Shown here piece by piece: positions 8,512 to 17,142 of a stretch of DNA of 64,000 nt (position 1 is its first letter; each line of letters starts with the position of its first letter). The position numbers were made by a program, and so were the translations under genes. The notes below the pieces were generated by a model, which worked only from the letters and a program-made list of their open reading frames with translations, was not told the origin of the DNA and did not search any database. Source of the stretch: Bacteroides eggerthii (GTDB lineage Bacteria; Bacteroidota; Bacteroidia; Bacteroidales; Bacteroidaceae); the NCBI RefSeq assembly GCF_025146565.1, contig NZ_CP102258.1, positions 2,760,001-2,824,000 of the forward strand. Direction: 5' to 3'.

Positions 8512-9555
8512 TTAATTCTTTCTAAGTTTTTTTATTTGTTCCTTGCCTTTATCCAATATCATTCTGTTTGTATGAGTAATATCTTCCATTATGGACTCAT
8601 TTATTTGTTTAAGGCCATTGATGTAATCTTGAGCACGTTGTAGTACGTTTGAGGTGTCTTTTTCTGCATTTTTGGGCACAATGACTTGTAAACCCCTTTG
8701 GATTATGTTGACGTCAATATTTTCTCCCATCATCATCGGGTCTCCATCAAAGTGTATTACTCCCGGTTTGGAACGGTGGATACGGAGTGTTTTACAACGG
8801 AAAGTTTTTATTCGGCTGTTCTGGTCAATGGTTTTGTTAAACAGCTGGAATGATAATGCAGGTACATCCAATACGGTAAACGGTTCCAGGATGGTAACAT
8901 CCAGCAAACCGTCGTTAAGTGTGGCTTGCGGGGTGATATAGGCGTTGTTCCCATATTGTGAGGCATTTCCGCATGCAATCAGGAAAGCTTTATAGCGTGA
9001 TGTGCTTCCGTCCATTTCCAGCTCGTAAGTTTCCGGTTTGTACTTTAAACTTTCAAGCAGGGTTTTCTCCAGATATATGAGTGGCCCCCTTCTGCCGGCC
9101 TTGGAAAATTGCAGACTGACAAATGCGTCAAATCCCACTCCGCAGGTACAGAAAAAAGGAACATCATTGATCTTGCCATAGTCAATAATGTCTATCAATC
9201 CTTCATTGATGATGTCAATTGCCTTTTTGGCTTCCATTGGAATTTGCAGATGACGGGCGAGTCCGTTTCCTGAGCCACATGGAATAATACCTAATGCCGT
9301 TTTGGTGTGTACCAATGAACGCGCTATTTCATTGATTGTTCCATCTCCACCAATGGCAACTACGGCAAAAACCTCTTCTTTGGCCTTTCGGGCAGCTATT
9401 TCAACGGCATGTCCCGCCCATTCCGTATAGATTACTTCGGGCATGTACCGATTCTTATCTAACTTTTCGTCAAGCCATTTCAATATATGCTCCTTACCCT
9501 GTGTACCGGATATAGGATTTATTATAAATGCTATTTTCTTTTTATTATCATCCAT
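8512..9555 (-). CDS. YegS/BmrU-type lipid kinase (diacylglycerol/sphingosine kinase fold)
   Basis: 347-residue lipid kinase with the DAGK catalytic domain. The nucleotide-binding loop GGDGT is at residues 69-73 and the glycine-rich IPCGSGNGLARHL motif at about 91-103. The C-terminal beta-sandwich contains DGLLDVTIL and VIHFDGDP. The last 50 residues are a charged, probably helical extension beyond the usual domain. The superfamily includes bacterial diacylglycerol kinase-like YegS and eukaryotic sphingosine and ceramide kinases. It is transcribed divergently from serine palmitoyltransferase across a 193-bp gap, which makes a sphingoid base or ceramide an attractive candidate substrate; that is inference. 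Confidence 0.88.
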   Translation of the reverse strand: MDDNKKKIAFIINPISGTQGKEHILKWLDEKLDKNRYMPEVIYTEWAGHAVEIAARKAKEEVFAVVAIGGDGTINEIARSLVHTKTALGIIPCGSGNGLARHLQIPMEAKKAIDIINEGLIDIIDYGKINDVPFFCTCGVGFDAFVSLQFSKAGRRGPLIYLEKTLLESLKYKPETYELEMDGSTSRYKAFLIACGNASQYGNNAYITPQATLNDGLLDVTILEPFTVLDVPALSFQLFNKTIDQNSRIKTFRCKTLRIHRSKPGVIHFDGDPMMMGENIDVNIIQRGLQVIVPKNAEKDTSNVLQRAQDYINGLKQINESIMEDITHTNRMILDKGKEQIKKLRKN

Positions 9556-9577
9556 TTAAACGGGGTTTTCTATCATG

Positions 9578-9585
9578 CAAAAGTA
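9578..9585 (-). promoter_or_regulatory. -7 promoter box of the lipid kinase gene
   Basis: TACTTTTG on the minus strand, 22 bp upstream of the start codon, in the divergent gap shared with the serine palmitoyltransferase promoter. Confidence 0.55.
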
Positions 9586-9679
9586 ATATAAATCCTTTAA
9601 TTTTAACCATAGTGAGTCTCTTAAAACGAGTTAGAGTAGATTTTTTAGAGTAAAAGGAACATATAACAACATATTTTGC

Positions 9680-9687
9680 TATCTTTG
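9680..9687 (+). promoter_or_regulatory. -7 promoter box of spt
   Basis: TATCTTTG, 61 bp upstream of the serine palmitoyltransferase start. No clear -33 TTTG was found at the expected distance. Confidence 0.5.
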
Positions 9688-9748
9688 CCCCCTGTTTTTA
9701 AGAACTTGTTTTTAATAGAATTAATATTCATTATATAAAAGACATTTC

Positions 9749-10936
9749 ATGGGTTTACTGCAAGACAAATTCGCGAAATATGATTTGCCGCAACAATTTA
9801 TGGCAAAAGGGGTATATCCCTATTTCCGCACAATTAACAGCCATCAGGATACAGAGGTAACGATGGATGGCAAAAAGGTCCTGATGTTCGGTTCGAACGC
9901 ATATATGGGATTGACATATGACAAACGAATCATTGACGCTTCCATTGCTGCCACTGAAAAATATGGTACAGGATGTGCCGGTTCCCGTTTTCTGAACGGT
10001 ACTCTTGATATACATGTTGAATTGGAAAAGGAATTGGCTGAATTCGTAGGGAAAGATGAAGCGCTTTGCTTTTCTACCGGTTTTACTGTAAATGAGGGTA
10101 TCATTCCTGCAGTAGTAGGTCGTGGAGATTATATTATCTGCGATGACCGCGACCATGCTTCTATCGTGGACGGACGCCGCCTCTCTTTCGCTACACAATT
10201 AAAATACAAGCACAACGACATGGAGGACCTTGAAAAGGAACTCCAGAAGTGTGAACCGGATGCTGTGAAGTTGATTGTTGTAGACGGTGTGTTCTCAATG
10301 GAAGGTGATTTGGCCAACTTGCCGGAAATCGTTCGTTTGAAGAAGAAATATAATGCCAGTATTTATGTGGATGAAGCTCATGGTTTAGGTGTATTCGGTA
10401 AGCAAGGTCGCGGTGTTTGCGATCATTTCGGAGTTACCGAGGATATTGACCTGATAATGGGAACATTCAGCAAATCATTGGCTTCAATAGGTGGTTTTAT
10501 TGCCGGTGATAAGGATGTCATCAATTGGTTGCGTCATAATGCCCGTTCTTATATATTCCAGGCGAGCAGCACGCCGGCAGCAACAGCAGCGGCTCGTGAG
10601 GCTCTTCACATTATTAAATCAGAACCGGAGCGTATTCAGCGTTTGTGGGATATCACTAATTACGCTTTGAAGAGTTTTCGTGATGCTGGTTTCGAGATCG
10701 GTGAAACAGAGTCTCCTATTATACCTTTGTATGTACGTGATACGGAAAAGACATTTGTTGTGACAAAGATGGCTTTTGATGAAGGTATTTTTATTAATCC
10801 GGTTATTCCACCGGCATGTGCTCCTCAAGATACATTGGTACGTGTGGCGCTAATGGCTACTCATACTAAAGAACAAGTGGATTATGCAGTTGAAAAGCTC
10901 ACAAAATGCTTTAAGGAATTAGGTATTATCAAGTAG
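9749..10936 (+). CDS. spt: serine palmitoyltransferase
   Basis: 395-residue PLP-dependent alpha-oxoamine synthase. PLP-binding residues are visible: the lysine K242 in TFSKSLASIGGF, and D208/H211 in VDEAHGLG. Relatives include 2-amino-3-ketobutyrate CoA ligase (KBL) and AONS. The Bacteroides-typical N-terminus (MGLLQDKFAKYDLPQQFMAKGVYPYF is family style, with substrate-binding GCAGSRFLNGT further in) and its place next to a lipid kinase favour SPT. SPT condenses serine with an acyl-CoA to give 3-ketosphinganine, the first step of sphingolipid synthesis. A KBL role is the main alternative. A strong terminator follows. Confidence 0.88.
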   Translation: MGLLQDKFAKYDLPQQFMAKGVYPYFRTINSHQDTEVTMDGKKVLMFGSNAYMGLTYDKRIIDASIAATEKYGTGCAGSRFLNGTLDIHVELEKELAEFVGKDEALCFSTGFTVNEGIIPAVVGRGDYIICDDRDHASIVDGRRLSFATQLKYKHNDMEDLEKELQKCEPDAVKLIVVDGVFSMEGDLANLPEIVRLKKKYNASIYVDEAHGLGVFGKQGRGVCDHFGVTEDIDLIMGTFSKSLASIGGFIAGDKDVINWLRHNARSYIFQASSTPAATAAAREALHIIKSEPERIQRLWDITNYALKSFRDAGFEIGETESPIIPLYVRDTEKTFVVTKMAFDEGIFINPVIPPACAPQDTLVRVALMATHTKEQVDYAVEKLTKCFKELGIIK

Positions 10937-10962
10937 AAGAGTATTTGCAAGAAATTATATGA

Positions 10963-10998
10963 AGTGGGCTGTCCGGTTACCGGGCAGCCCACTTTTTT
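10963..10998 (+). terminator. intrinsic terminator after spt
   Basis: AGTGGGCTG pairs with CAGCCCACT around a 13-nt loop and is followed by a T-run. Confidence 0.85.
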
Positions 10999-11057
10999 GT
11001 AGTAGAGAGTAAAAAAGTGCTTTTGTTTGAATTTGCTGGTTCTAATTACCTGTTTGC

Positions 11058-11087
11058 TTTGAATTTGAAATTATTTTAGTATATTTG
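11058..11087 (+). promoter_or_regulatory. promoter of the Mpv17-like gene
   Basis: TTTG at 11058-11061 and TATATTTG at 11080-11087, 18 bp apart, 32 bp before the start codon. Confidence 0.55.
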
Positions 11088-11119
11088 TTGCTATTATTAA
11101 TGAAAAGCATAACATTTGA

Positions 11120-11806
11120 ATGAAAAAACAAGATTTCCTTTTCGTTTTTACTCTAATCGTAATCTTCTTACCTTTCTTTGTAAGCGATGCCCTTTATGAT
11201 TGGTATAAATCTTTCAATGCAGCACATGGCATGATAATGAGTTTTGTGAAATTCGGGGTGCTTGCCACTTTGGGCGAAATTCTGGGGCTTCGCATTAGTT
11301 CAGGAGTGTATAATAGAAAAGGATTTGGTGTCCTCCCTCGAGCGGTTGTATGGGGGCTTTTAGGAATGGGGATTAATATGGCAATGATTGTCTTTTCCAA
11401 AGGTGTACCGCAATTCATGGAATACATGGGAATGGAAAATGCCTCGTCTATAATTAATGGAGAATTCTGCTTGGATAAGCTATGGGTTGCTTTGGCTATA
11501 TCTGTCACTATGAACACAATCTTTGCTCCTGTGTTTATGACATTTCATAAGATAACGGATACGCATATCTTGGATTGTGGCGGTTCGCTCCGTAGCCTTG
11601 TAACCCCTATCCCGATGACGCGCATCATTACACATCTTAATTGGGATGCACAATGGAACTTTGTTTTTAAGAAAACGATCCCTTTCTTTTGGTATCCGGC
11701 GCATACTATAACTTTCTTGTTGCCGGGAGAAGTCAGGGTTTTGTTTGCGGCTATATTAGGCGTTGTTCTTGGAGTGCTGCTGGCTATTGCTGCAAGAAAG
11801 AAATAA
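11120..11806 (+). CDS. Mpv17/PMP22-like membrane protein
   Basis: 228-residue membrane protein with about five hydrophobic segments (near 7-25, 40-60, 75-95, 130-150 and 200-222). The C-terminal part, where a Trp-Tyr-Pro-Ala-His turn is followed by a Phe-rich stretch and Pro-Gly-Glu-Val-Arg-Val, resembles the conserved end of Mpv17/PMP22 proteins, known mainly from mitochondria and peroxisomes. Its function in bacteria is unknown. It has its own promoter downstream of spt, so a link to lipid metabolism is only positional. The family call rests on recognition of the C-terminal pattern. Confidence 0.7.
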   Translation: MKKQDFLFVFTLIVIFLPFFVSDALYDWYKSFNAAHGMIMSFVKFGVLATLGEILGLRISSGVYNRKGFGVLPRAVVWGLLGMGINMAMIVFSKGVPQFMEYMGMENASSIINGEFCLDKLWVALAISVTMNTIFAPVFMTFHKITDTHILDCGGSLRSLVTPIPMTRIITHLNWDAQWNFVFKKTIPFFWYPAHTITFLLPGEVRVLFAAILGVVLGVLLAIAARKK

Positions 11807-11852
11807 TAAAGCTTTTGGATTAGTGACTAGTCCTAAATACTGTAACAGTTGT

Positions 11853-12221
11853 TTAGGGCTTAGTTGATTTTTCTTTAGCATAACGTAATGTATAGCCGTA
11901 GTTGGAATTTAAAACTAATGAATCGGTTGTAAGTTTTTCAATTTTTAAAGTGTCTATCCCTTCTATTTCCACGCCGTTGCCAATGCTCTTTACTGTCAGG
12001 TAAAGTTCATCTCCTTGCTGCTCCCAATATTTGTATACCAACGTAGCCATGTTAATAGAAGATGCTTCTCCATCTTCGTCCAGTCTTATGCCTTGCATCT
12101 TGCCTGGTTGTCCATCAATGGGCATTATCCATGAGCCAATGATGGTGACCTTACTCTTTTTTTCGTTACAAGCAGTCATAGCTATAATTAATACTGTCGC
12201 TGCTAATAAAAGTGTTTTCAT
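11853..12221 (-). CDS. lipocalin-like lipoprotein
   Basis: 122-residue predicted lipoprotein. The signal peptide (MKTLLLAATVLIIAMTAC) ends in a lipobox with the acylated Cys at about residue 18. The mature part starts with a GSWIMPIDGQPGKMQGIRLDEDG pattern (glycine-X-tryptophan start, then strands) typical of short lipocalin-like domains in Bacteroides. The start at 12221 is chosen because it places the signal peptide at the N-terminus; an in-frame ATG at 12251 would add ten polar residues. It converges with the Mpv17-like gene. Ligand and role are unknown. Confidence 0.75.
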   Translation of the reverse strand: MKTLLLAATVLIIAMTACNEKKSKVTIIGSWIMPIDGQPGKMQGIRLDEDGEASSINMATLVYKYWEQQGDELYLTVKSIGNGVEIEGIDTLKIEKLTTDSLVLNSNYGYTLRYAKEKSTKP

Positions 12222-12275
12222 ACGGTATTTTTTTGTTACTAAATCAATCATCGGTTAAATCGTTTCATCTGAGTA

Positions 12276-12309
12276 ATAAAAAAGGAGCTACATTTCACTG
12301 TAACTCCTT
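12276..12309 (-). terminator. intrinsic terminator after tRNA-Pro
   Basis: On the minus strand AAGGAGTTAC pairs with GTAGCTCCTT and is followed by a T-run, 13 nt after the tRNA 3' end. Confidence 0.75.
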
Positions 12310-12321
12310 GATTCTTATCAG

Positions 12322-12396
12322 TCGGGGTAGCGGGATTCGAACCCACGACCCCCTGCTCCCAAAGCAGGTGCGCTAACCGGACTGCGCTACACCCCG
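12322..12396 (-). tRNA. tRNA-Pro (anticodon TGG)
   Basis: The 75-nt minus-strand sequence folds as a cloverleaf. The acceptor strands CGGGGTG and TACCCCG precede discriminator A, the D-arm is GCGCAG...GCGC, the anticodon arm CCTGC-TTTGGGA-GCAGG reads TGG, and the T-arm is GTGGG-TTCGAAT-CCCGC. The CCA end is not encoded. Confidence 0.95.
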
Positions 12397-12422
12397 AATG
12401 CTTTACTTCTTAAAAGCGGTTG

Positions 12423-12430
12423 CAAAGATA
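12423..12430 (-). promoter_or_regulatory. -7 promoter box of tRNA-Pro
   Basis: TATCTTTG on the minus strand, 26 bp upstream of the tRNA 5' end. Confidence 0.55.
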
Positions 12431-12633
12431 GATGTTTTCCTAATACATGCCAAATTTTTTAATAACTTTATCTGAAATAAAATTTTAAAACATTGATAAA
12501 CAGCAAAAAAGACACAGAGGATTACTGTGTAAAACGAAATGCCACTTTTATCAAGTTTCTTTCGAGTAATATTTAATAGTTTTTTAACCATGTGGAATAA
12601 ATAAATTCTGCAAACATGCTCTTCTACTAATAA

Positions 12634-13701
12634 TCATCCTATAACCCATTTGCTATTAGGCAAATAAGAGATAAGTTTTGTAGTGATATAACAACTGATA
12701 AAGGTAAGTATGCTAATAAGAGGAATAGCTGCCGCAATAGATATTTGTGGCTGAATGATTGATACCCAAAATGGCAACCAAAGCATGTGCATCAGAAACA
12801 TACCATAACTGTTGACTGAGATACTCTTAACTAGACCGTAAATCTTACCTGCTTTTTGAATAGTAGTGAACAGAATGAAAGCTCCAAAAGTAGCTATTAC
12901 ACAGTTGATAATGCAGAAGCACCATGCTATCTCCAAGTCAGAGAGTTGTTGTGGAATACCGGGTTTAGCCTGGAGGTAGAAACTAAGAATGGTGAAAGAG
13001 GTACCGCCCAATAGGCAGACAAGTCCTATAATGGAGCGCTTCAGGCGTGTCCAGTTAATATGATAACGAATGTAGTGACCTAAAACCAAATAACCGGAAT
13101 AACCACTGAAATCGTACAACATATGATATTGATTCCACCAACATTGTCCCAATACATCGCCATAGAATTTATTCACAAAAGGCAAGCAAGTGGTCAGTGC
13201 CCATAGATATAAAAACATACGCTCTTGCTTAGCGGTGGCTATACGCAGCCAAGGTGAAAGAATAGGAATAAGCAAGTAAAGTCCTATAAGAGGATACATA
13301 AACCACAGATGAAAAGCATTCATCGGGAAGTTTAACGGTAACTTGCAAACAGCCACACACATGCCTTTCCAATCGCCTCCTTCTTGCCATACCTGGAGCA
13401 CAGCGTACACAATCATAAATACCAACATAGGTGGCAGAATACGAAGGAAACGGCGTTTAAAGAACTCTCCCCATGACTGCTTTTCTTTCATGGGAACAAG
13501 TAAATAGGCTGAAGTGATAACAAATAGGGGTACTGAAATGCGACTCATTCCATCCCAAATTGCAATCCAAAATTTGTGGGCATCTGAAAGAATAGGCACA
13601 TCACCTACTCCATAAAATGCTTCGCTGGCATGTACCATCATTACCAAAAAGCAAGCAATCCCCCGTAAATAATCCAAAAATATAACTCTGTCCTGTTTCA
13701 T
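12634..13701 (-). CDS. acyltransferase family 3 membrane protein
   Basis: 355-residue integral membrane acyltransferase (Acyl_transf_3/OafA-like). The N-terminus IFLDYLRGIACFLVMMVHASEAF carries the family hallmark (LDYLRGI plus a His about 11 residues later, near position 22). About ten hydrophobic helices follow, with a conserved basic loop (KRRFLRILPPMLVF). Such enzymes O-acetylate surface sugars. It stands alone between tRNA-Pro and trmN6, so the acceptor is unknown. A weak -7-like box (TATTTTCG, 13722-13729) is upstream. Confidence 0.85.
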   Translation of the reverse strand: MKQDRVIFLDYLRGIACFLVMMVHASEAFYGVGDVPILSDAHKFWIAIWDGMSRISVPLFVITSAYLLVPMKEKQSWGEFFKRRFLRILPPMLVFMIVYAVLQVWQEGGDWKGMCVAVCKLPLNFPMNAFHLWFMYPLIGLYLLIPILSPWLRIATAKQERMFLYLWALTTCLPFVNKFYGDVLGQCWWNQYHMLYDFSGYSGYLVLGHYIRYHINWTRLKRSIIGLVCLLGGTSFTILSFYLQAKPGIPQQLSDLEIAWCFCIINCVIATFGAFILFTTIQKAGKIYGLVKSISVNSYGMFLMHMLWLPFWVSIIQPQISIAAAIPLISILTFISCYITTKLISYLPNSKWVIG

Positions 13702-13780
13702 ATGATTTATTTGTGTTTTGGCGAAAATAATAAAAAAACAATGATTATTAAAGCTAATAGGAAGTAAAGTGAGCTTGCAT

Positions 13781-14491
13781 TTACATCTTCAAATAAAATT
13801 CTTTGGTCAGTGAAATATATTCTGAAGTGAACTTTCCATGTTTCTCTCCTTCTATATAAAGGCTATCTTCAGTACATGATACTTCTTGTCGGCTGAAAGC
13901 TAGCAATACGCGTCGATAAGGTTTTCCGGGCTTGGTGAAAACGTGTAGGCAACGATATGGATAAAGCTGGTATTTCCAAGCTGTATCAATAACCGTTTTT
14001 TCAACTTCCGAGGGAATGATAACACTTATGATCCCCTGTTCTGATAATAAATGAGTGGAATGTCCGAAGAGTAATTCATAATTCAATTCATTTGTATGTC
14101 GTGCCATACAACGCTGATTATCCGGACATTTCAAGGCATCGACAAAATAAGGAGGATTTGAAACAATGAGATCGAATTTGTTTTCGGCGTGATAATCGCG
14201 GAAATCACTGCATATAACTTCCATTCGGTCACTCCAAGGAGAAGACTGGATATTTTCTTTAGCTTGGGCAGCTGCAGCCGGGTCTATCTCAATGGAAGTA
14301 ATGGAAGCCCAGGGATTCCGCTGTGCCAGCTGTAAGGATATTAGTCCGCTTCCTGCTCCTACATCAAGAATGTATTTGGCGTTTTGTACAGGAGCCCACG
14401 CTCCTAACAATACTCCATCTGTGCCTACTTTCATGGCACATTTGTCGTGTCGGACGGTAAATTGTTTGAACTGGAAATAAGGGTTTGACAT
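13781..14491 (-). CDS. trmN6: tRNA1(Val) (adenine37-N6)-methyltransferase
   Basis: 236-residue Rossmann-fold methyltransferase of the YfiC/TrmN6 family, which N6-methylates A37 of tRNA1(Val). The N-terminus FQFKQFTVRHDKCAMKVGTDGVLLGAW is diagnostic. The SAM-binding loop LDVGAGSG is at about residue 42 and the catalytic IVSNPPYF motif at about 112. Length is normal for the family. It is transcribed as a single gene, divergent from lon. Confidence 0.9.
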   Translation of the reverse strand: MSNPYFQFKQFTVRHDKCAMKVGTDGVLLGAWAPVQNAKYILDVGAGSGLISLQLAQRNPWASITSIEIDPAAAAQAKENIQSSPWSDRMEVICSDFRDYHAENKFDLIVSNPPYFVDALKCPDNQRCMARHTNELNYELLFGHSTHLLSEQGIISVIIPSEVEKTVIDTAWKYQLYPYRCLHVFTKPGKPYRRVLLAFSRQEVSCTEDSLYIEGEKHGKFTSEYISLTKEFYLKM

Positions 14492-14513
14492 ATTTGTTTT
14501 TGTTAATCGCGCT

Positions 14514-14521
14514 CAAAAATA
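14514..14521 (-). promoter_or_regulatory. -7 promoter box of trmN6
   Basis: TATTTTTG on the minus strand, 22 bp upstream of the start codon. Confidence 0.5.
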
Positions 14522-14606
14522 ATCAAAGCCAATAAAATAGCGGCAATTTTGGCATCGTTTTTGTCTTTTTAAAGAAAGGAACGCCTATTTAATAAGAAGA
14601 AATAGC

Positions 14607-14614
14607 TAACTTTG
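14607..14614 (+). promoter_or_regulatory. -7 promoter box of the lon-tgt-lptF/G operon
   Basis: TAACTTTG, 47 bp upstream of lon. No heat-shock-type operator was recognised. Confidence 0.5.
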
Positions 14615-14661
14615 CGGTGCCTTATTGGCCTGCCAATATGACATAAACTAAAAAGAATGAG

Positions 14662-17142
14662 ATGAAGAAAAGAAATTACTTTAGTGATATCGAAGATAGA
14701 AATGAGAACTCTTTTTCTGTAATTGCTGATTTTGAGGGGAATGAAGAACAGTTGATGGATGTTGAGGTTGATGATATTCTGCCGGTATTACCCCTTCGGA
14801 ACATGGTTTTGTTTCCGGGTGTATTTATGCCGGTATCTGTGGGAAGAAAGTCTTCCCTGAAATTAGTGCGTGAAGCGGAAAAGAAAGGAACGTACATTGC
14901 TGTGGTGTGTCAGAAAGTAGCTGATACGGAAGCACCTTTGTATGATGATTTACACACTATTGGCACAGTTGCCAAGATTGTTCGTGTATTGGAAATGCCG
15001 GATCAGACAACTACCGTTATCTTGCAGGGTTCCAAACGTATCGAGCTAAAGGAAATAACAGAAACGGCTCCATATTTGAAAGGACGTATCAATACTCTAA
15101 ACGAGGAAATTCCTGCTAAGGACGATAAAGAGTTTCAGGCGTTGGTAGAAGCCTGTAAGGACTTAACCGTACGCTATATCAAGTCTTCGGATATGTTTCC
15201 TCAGGATTCTGCATTTGCAATCAAGAACATTAGTAATCCGATGTTTTTGGTGGATTTTATTTGCACTAACCTTCCGTTGAAGAAGGATGAAAAGATAGAG
15301 CTGCTTCGCATTGATGCATTACGAGCCCGTACGTATCGCCTACTCGAGATTTTGAATCGTGAGGTTCAGCTTGCCGAAATCAAGGAATCTATTCAGATGC
15401 GTGCCCGCGAGGATATTGACCAGCAACAACGCGAATATTTCTTGCAACAACAGATTAAAACTATTCAGGATGAGCTGGGCGGTGGAAATCAAGAGCAGGA
15501 AATAGAGGAAATGCGGAAAAAAGCGGAAACCATAAAATGGAATGAAGAAGTAAAAAGCACATTCCTGAAAGAAGTGGATAAGCTGGAGCGTATGCATACG
15601 CAGTCGCCTGATTACAGCGTACAGTTGAACTACCTGCAAACCATGATGAGTCTGCCATGGGGTGTTTATACAACGGATAATCTGAGTCTGACTAATGCCG
15701 AGAAAACGTTGAACAAGGATCACTACGGCTTGGAAAAAGTAAAAGAACGTATTTTGGAACATCTTGCCGTATTGAAGCTGAAGGGAGACATGAAGTCACC
15801 TATCATCTGTTTGTACGGTCCTCCGGGAGTGGGAAAAACCTCACTAGGACGCTCCATTGCTGCTGCGTTGAAGCGGAAGTACATCCGCATGTCATTGGGT
15901 GGTGTACACGATGAAGCCGAAATACGCGGACATCGTAAGACTTACATTGGAGCGATGCCGGGCCGCATTATTAAGAGCTTGATTAAGGCAGGTTCTTCCA
16001 ATCCTGTTTTCATATTGGATGAGATAGACAAAGTGAGTTCCGATCGTCAGGGAGATCCTTCTTCCGCCTTGCTTGAGGTGCTTGATCCGGAACAAAACAC
16101 CACGTTTCACGATAATTTTTTGGATGTGGACTATGACTTGTCAAAAGTGATGTTCATAGCTACCGCCAATAATCTGAATACGATTCCCGGACCGTTGCTT
16201 GACCGCATGGAGCTGATTGAAGTAAGCGGTTATATCACTGAAGAGAAAGTTGAGATTGCCCGCCGTCATTTGGTTCCGAAAGAACTGGAAGCGAACGGTA
16301 TGAAGAAAAACGACATCAAGCTCCCTAAGAATACATTGGAAGCGATTATCGAGTCTTATACTCGCGAAAGCGGAGTGCGTGAATTAGAAAAGAAGATTGG
16401 AAAGATCCTTCGCAAGTCTGCCCGCCAATATGCTACGGACGGTTATTTTGCAAAGACAGAGATCAAGCCGGGTGATTTATATGAATTCCTGGGCGCTCCG
16501 GAATATACGCGTGACAAGTATCAGGGTAATGAATATGCCGGTGTGGTTACAGGGTTGGCATGGACAGCTGTCGGTGGTGAGATTCTTTTTGTTGAAACGA
16601 GTCTCAGCCGTGGCAAGGGTGGTCGTCTGACGTTGACCGGAAATCTGGGCGATGTCATGAAAGAGTCGGCTATGCTGGCATTGGAGTACATCAAAGCGCA
16701 TGCTTCGCTGCTAAATCTTGATGAAGAGATTTTTGACAACTGGAATATTCATATTCATGTTCCTGAAGGAGCCATTCCAAAAGACGGTCCGTCAGCAGGT
16801 ATAACAATGGCCACATCATTGGCATCTGCGCTTACACAAAGAAAGGTGAAAGCCAATCTTGCGATGACAGGCGAAATCACACTCCGCGGAAAGGTGCTTC
16901 CTGTCGGTGGTATCAAAGAAAAGATTTTGGCTGCCAAACGTGCCGGTATCAAAGAAATCATCCTGAGCGATGAGAATCGTAAGAATATTGAAGAGATACA
17001 GGAACTTTATTTGAAAGGACTGACTTTCCACTATGTAAAAGATATAAAAGAAGTGTTTGCCATTGCGCTGACCGATGAAAAAGTTGCTGATGCCATTGAC
17101 TTGTCCGTAAAAAAAGAAAAGATAGAAAAGAAAGAAGAATGA
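14662..17142 (+). CDS. lon: endopeptidase La (Lon protease)
   Basis: 826-residue ATP-dependent serine protease that degrades misfolded and regulatory proteins in the cytoplasm. The N-terminal substrate-recognition domain starts at about residue 40 ([15 protein letters not shown]). It is followed by a long coiled-coil with [11 protein letters not shown], the AAA+ module with Walker A GPPGVGKT at 386-393, and Walker B FILDEIDK. The Lon protease domain has the catalytic Ser711 (DGPSAGI) and Lys754 (GGIKEK). About 40 acidic residues precede the domain and a Lys/Glu tail follows it, common in Bacteroidetes Lon. Its stop overlaps the tgt start (ATGA). Confidence 0.97.
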   Translation: MKKRNYFSDIEDRNENSFSVIADFEGNEEQLMDVEVDDILPVLPLRNMVLFPGVFMPVSVGRKSSLKLVREAEKKGTYIAVVCQKVADTEAPLYDDLHTIGTVAKIVRVLEMPDQTTTVILQGSKRIELKEITETAPYLKGRINTLNEEIPAKDDKEFQALVEACKDLTVRYIKSSDMFPQDSAFAIKNISNPMFLVDFICTNLPLKKDEKIELLRIDALRARTYRLLEILNREVQLAEIKESIQMRAREDIDQQQREYFLQQQIKTIQDELGGGNQEQEIEEMRKKAETIKWNEEVKSTFLKEVDKLERMHTQSPDYSVQLNYLQTMMSLPWGVYTTDNLSLTNAEKTLNKDHYGLEKVKERILEHLAVLKLKGDMKSPIICLYGPPGVGKTSLGRSIAAALKRKYIRMSLGGVHDEAEIRGHRKTYIGAMPGRIIKSLIKAGSSNPVFILDEIDKVSSDRQGDPSSALLEVLDPEQNTTFHDNFLDVDYDLSKVMFIATANNLNTIPGPLLDRMELIEVSGYITEEKVEIARRHLVPKELEANGMKKNDIKLPKNTLEAIIESYTRESGVRELEKKIGKILRKSARQYATDGYFAKTEIKPGDLYEFLGAPEYTRDKYQGNEYAGVVTGLAWTAVGGEILFVETSLSRGKGGRLTLTGNLGDVMKESAMLALEYIKAHASLLNLDEEIFDNWNIHIHVPEGAIPKDGPSAGITMATSLASALTQRKVKANLAMTGEITLRGKVLPVGGIKEKILAAKRAGIKEIILSDENRKNIEEIQELYLKGLTFHYVKDIKEVFAIALTDEKVADAIDLSVKKEKIEKKEE

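Larger units (their letters stand above)
12252..12633. other. intergenic region holding tRNA-Pro
   Basis: This gap contains the tRNA-Pro gene with its promoter box and terminator on the minus strand. The AT-rich 12431-12633 part has no convincing gene; a 62-codon frame there has no family features. Confidence 0.6.

Noticed and set aside
9749..10936. 2-amino-3-ketobutyrate CoA ligase (kbl)
   Set aside because: It is the same enzyme family, but there is no threonine dehydrogenase neighbour, and the adjacent lipid kinase and Bacteroides sphingolipid context favour serine palmitoyltransferase. It remains the main alternative.
12403..12591. 62-codon minus-strand frame between tRNA-Pro and the acyltransferase gene
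   Set aside because: It is lysine- and hydrophobic-rich translation of AT-rich DNA, it overlaps the tRNA-Pro promoter box, and it has no family features.
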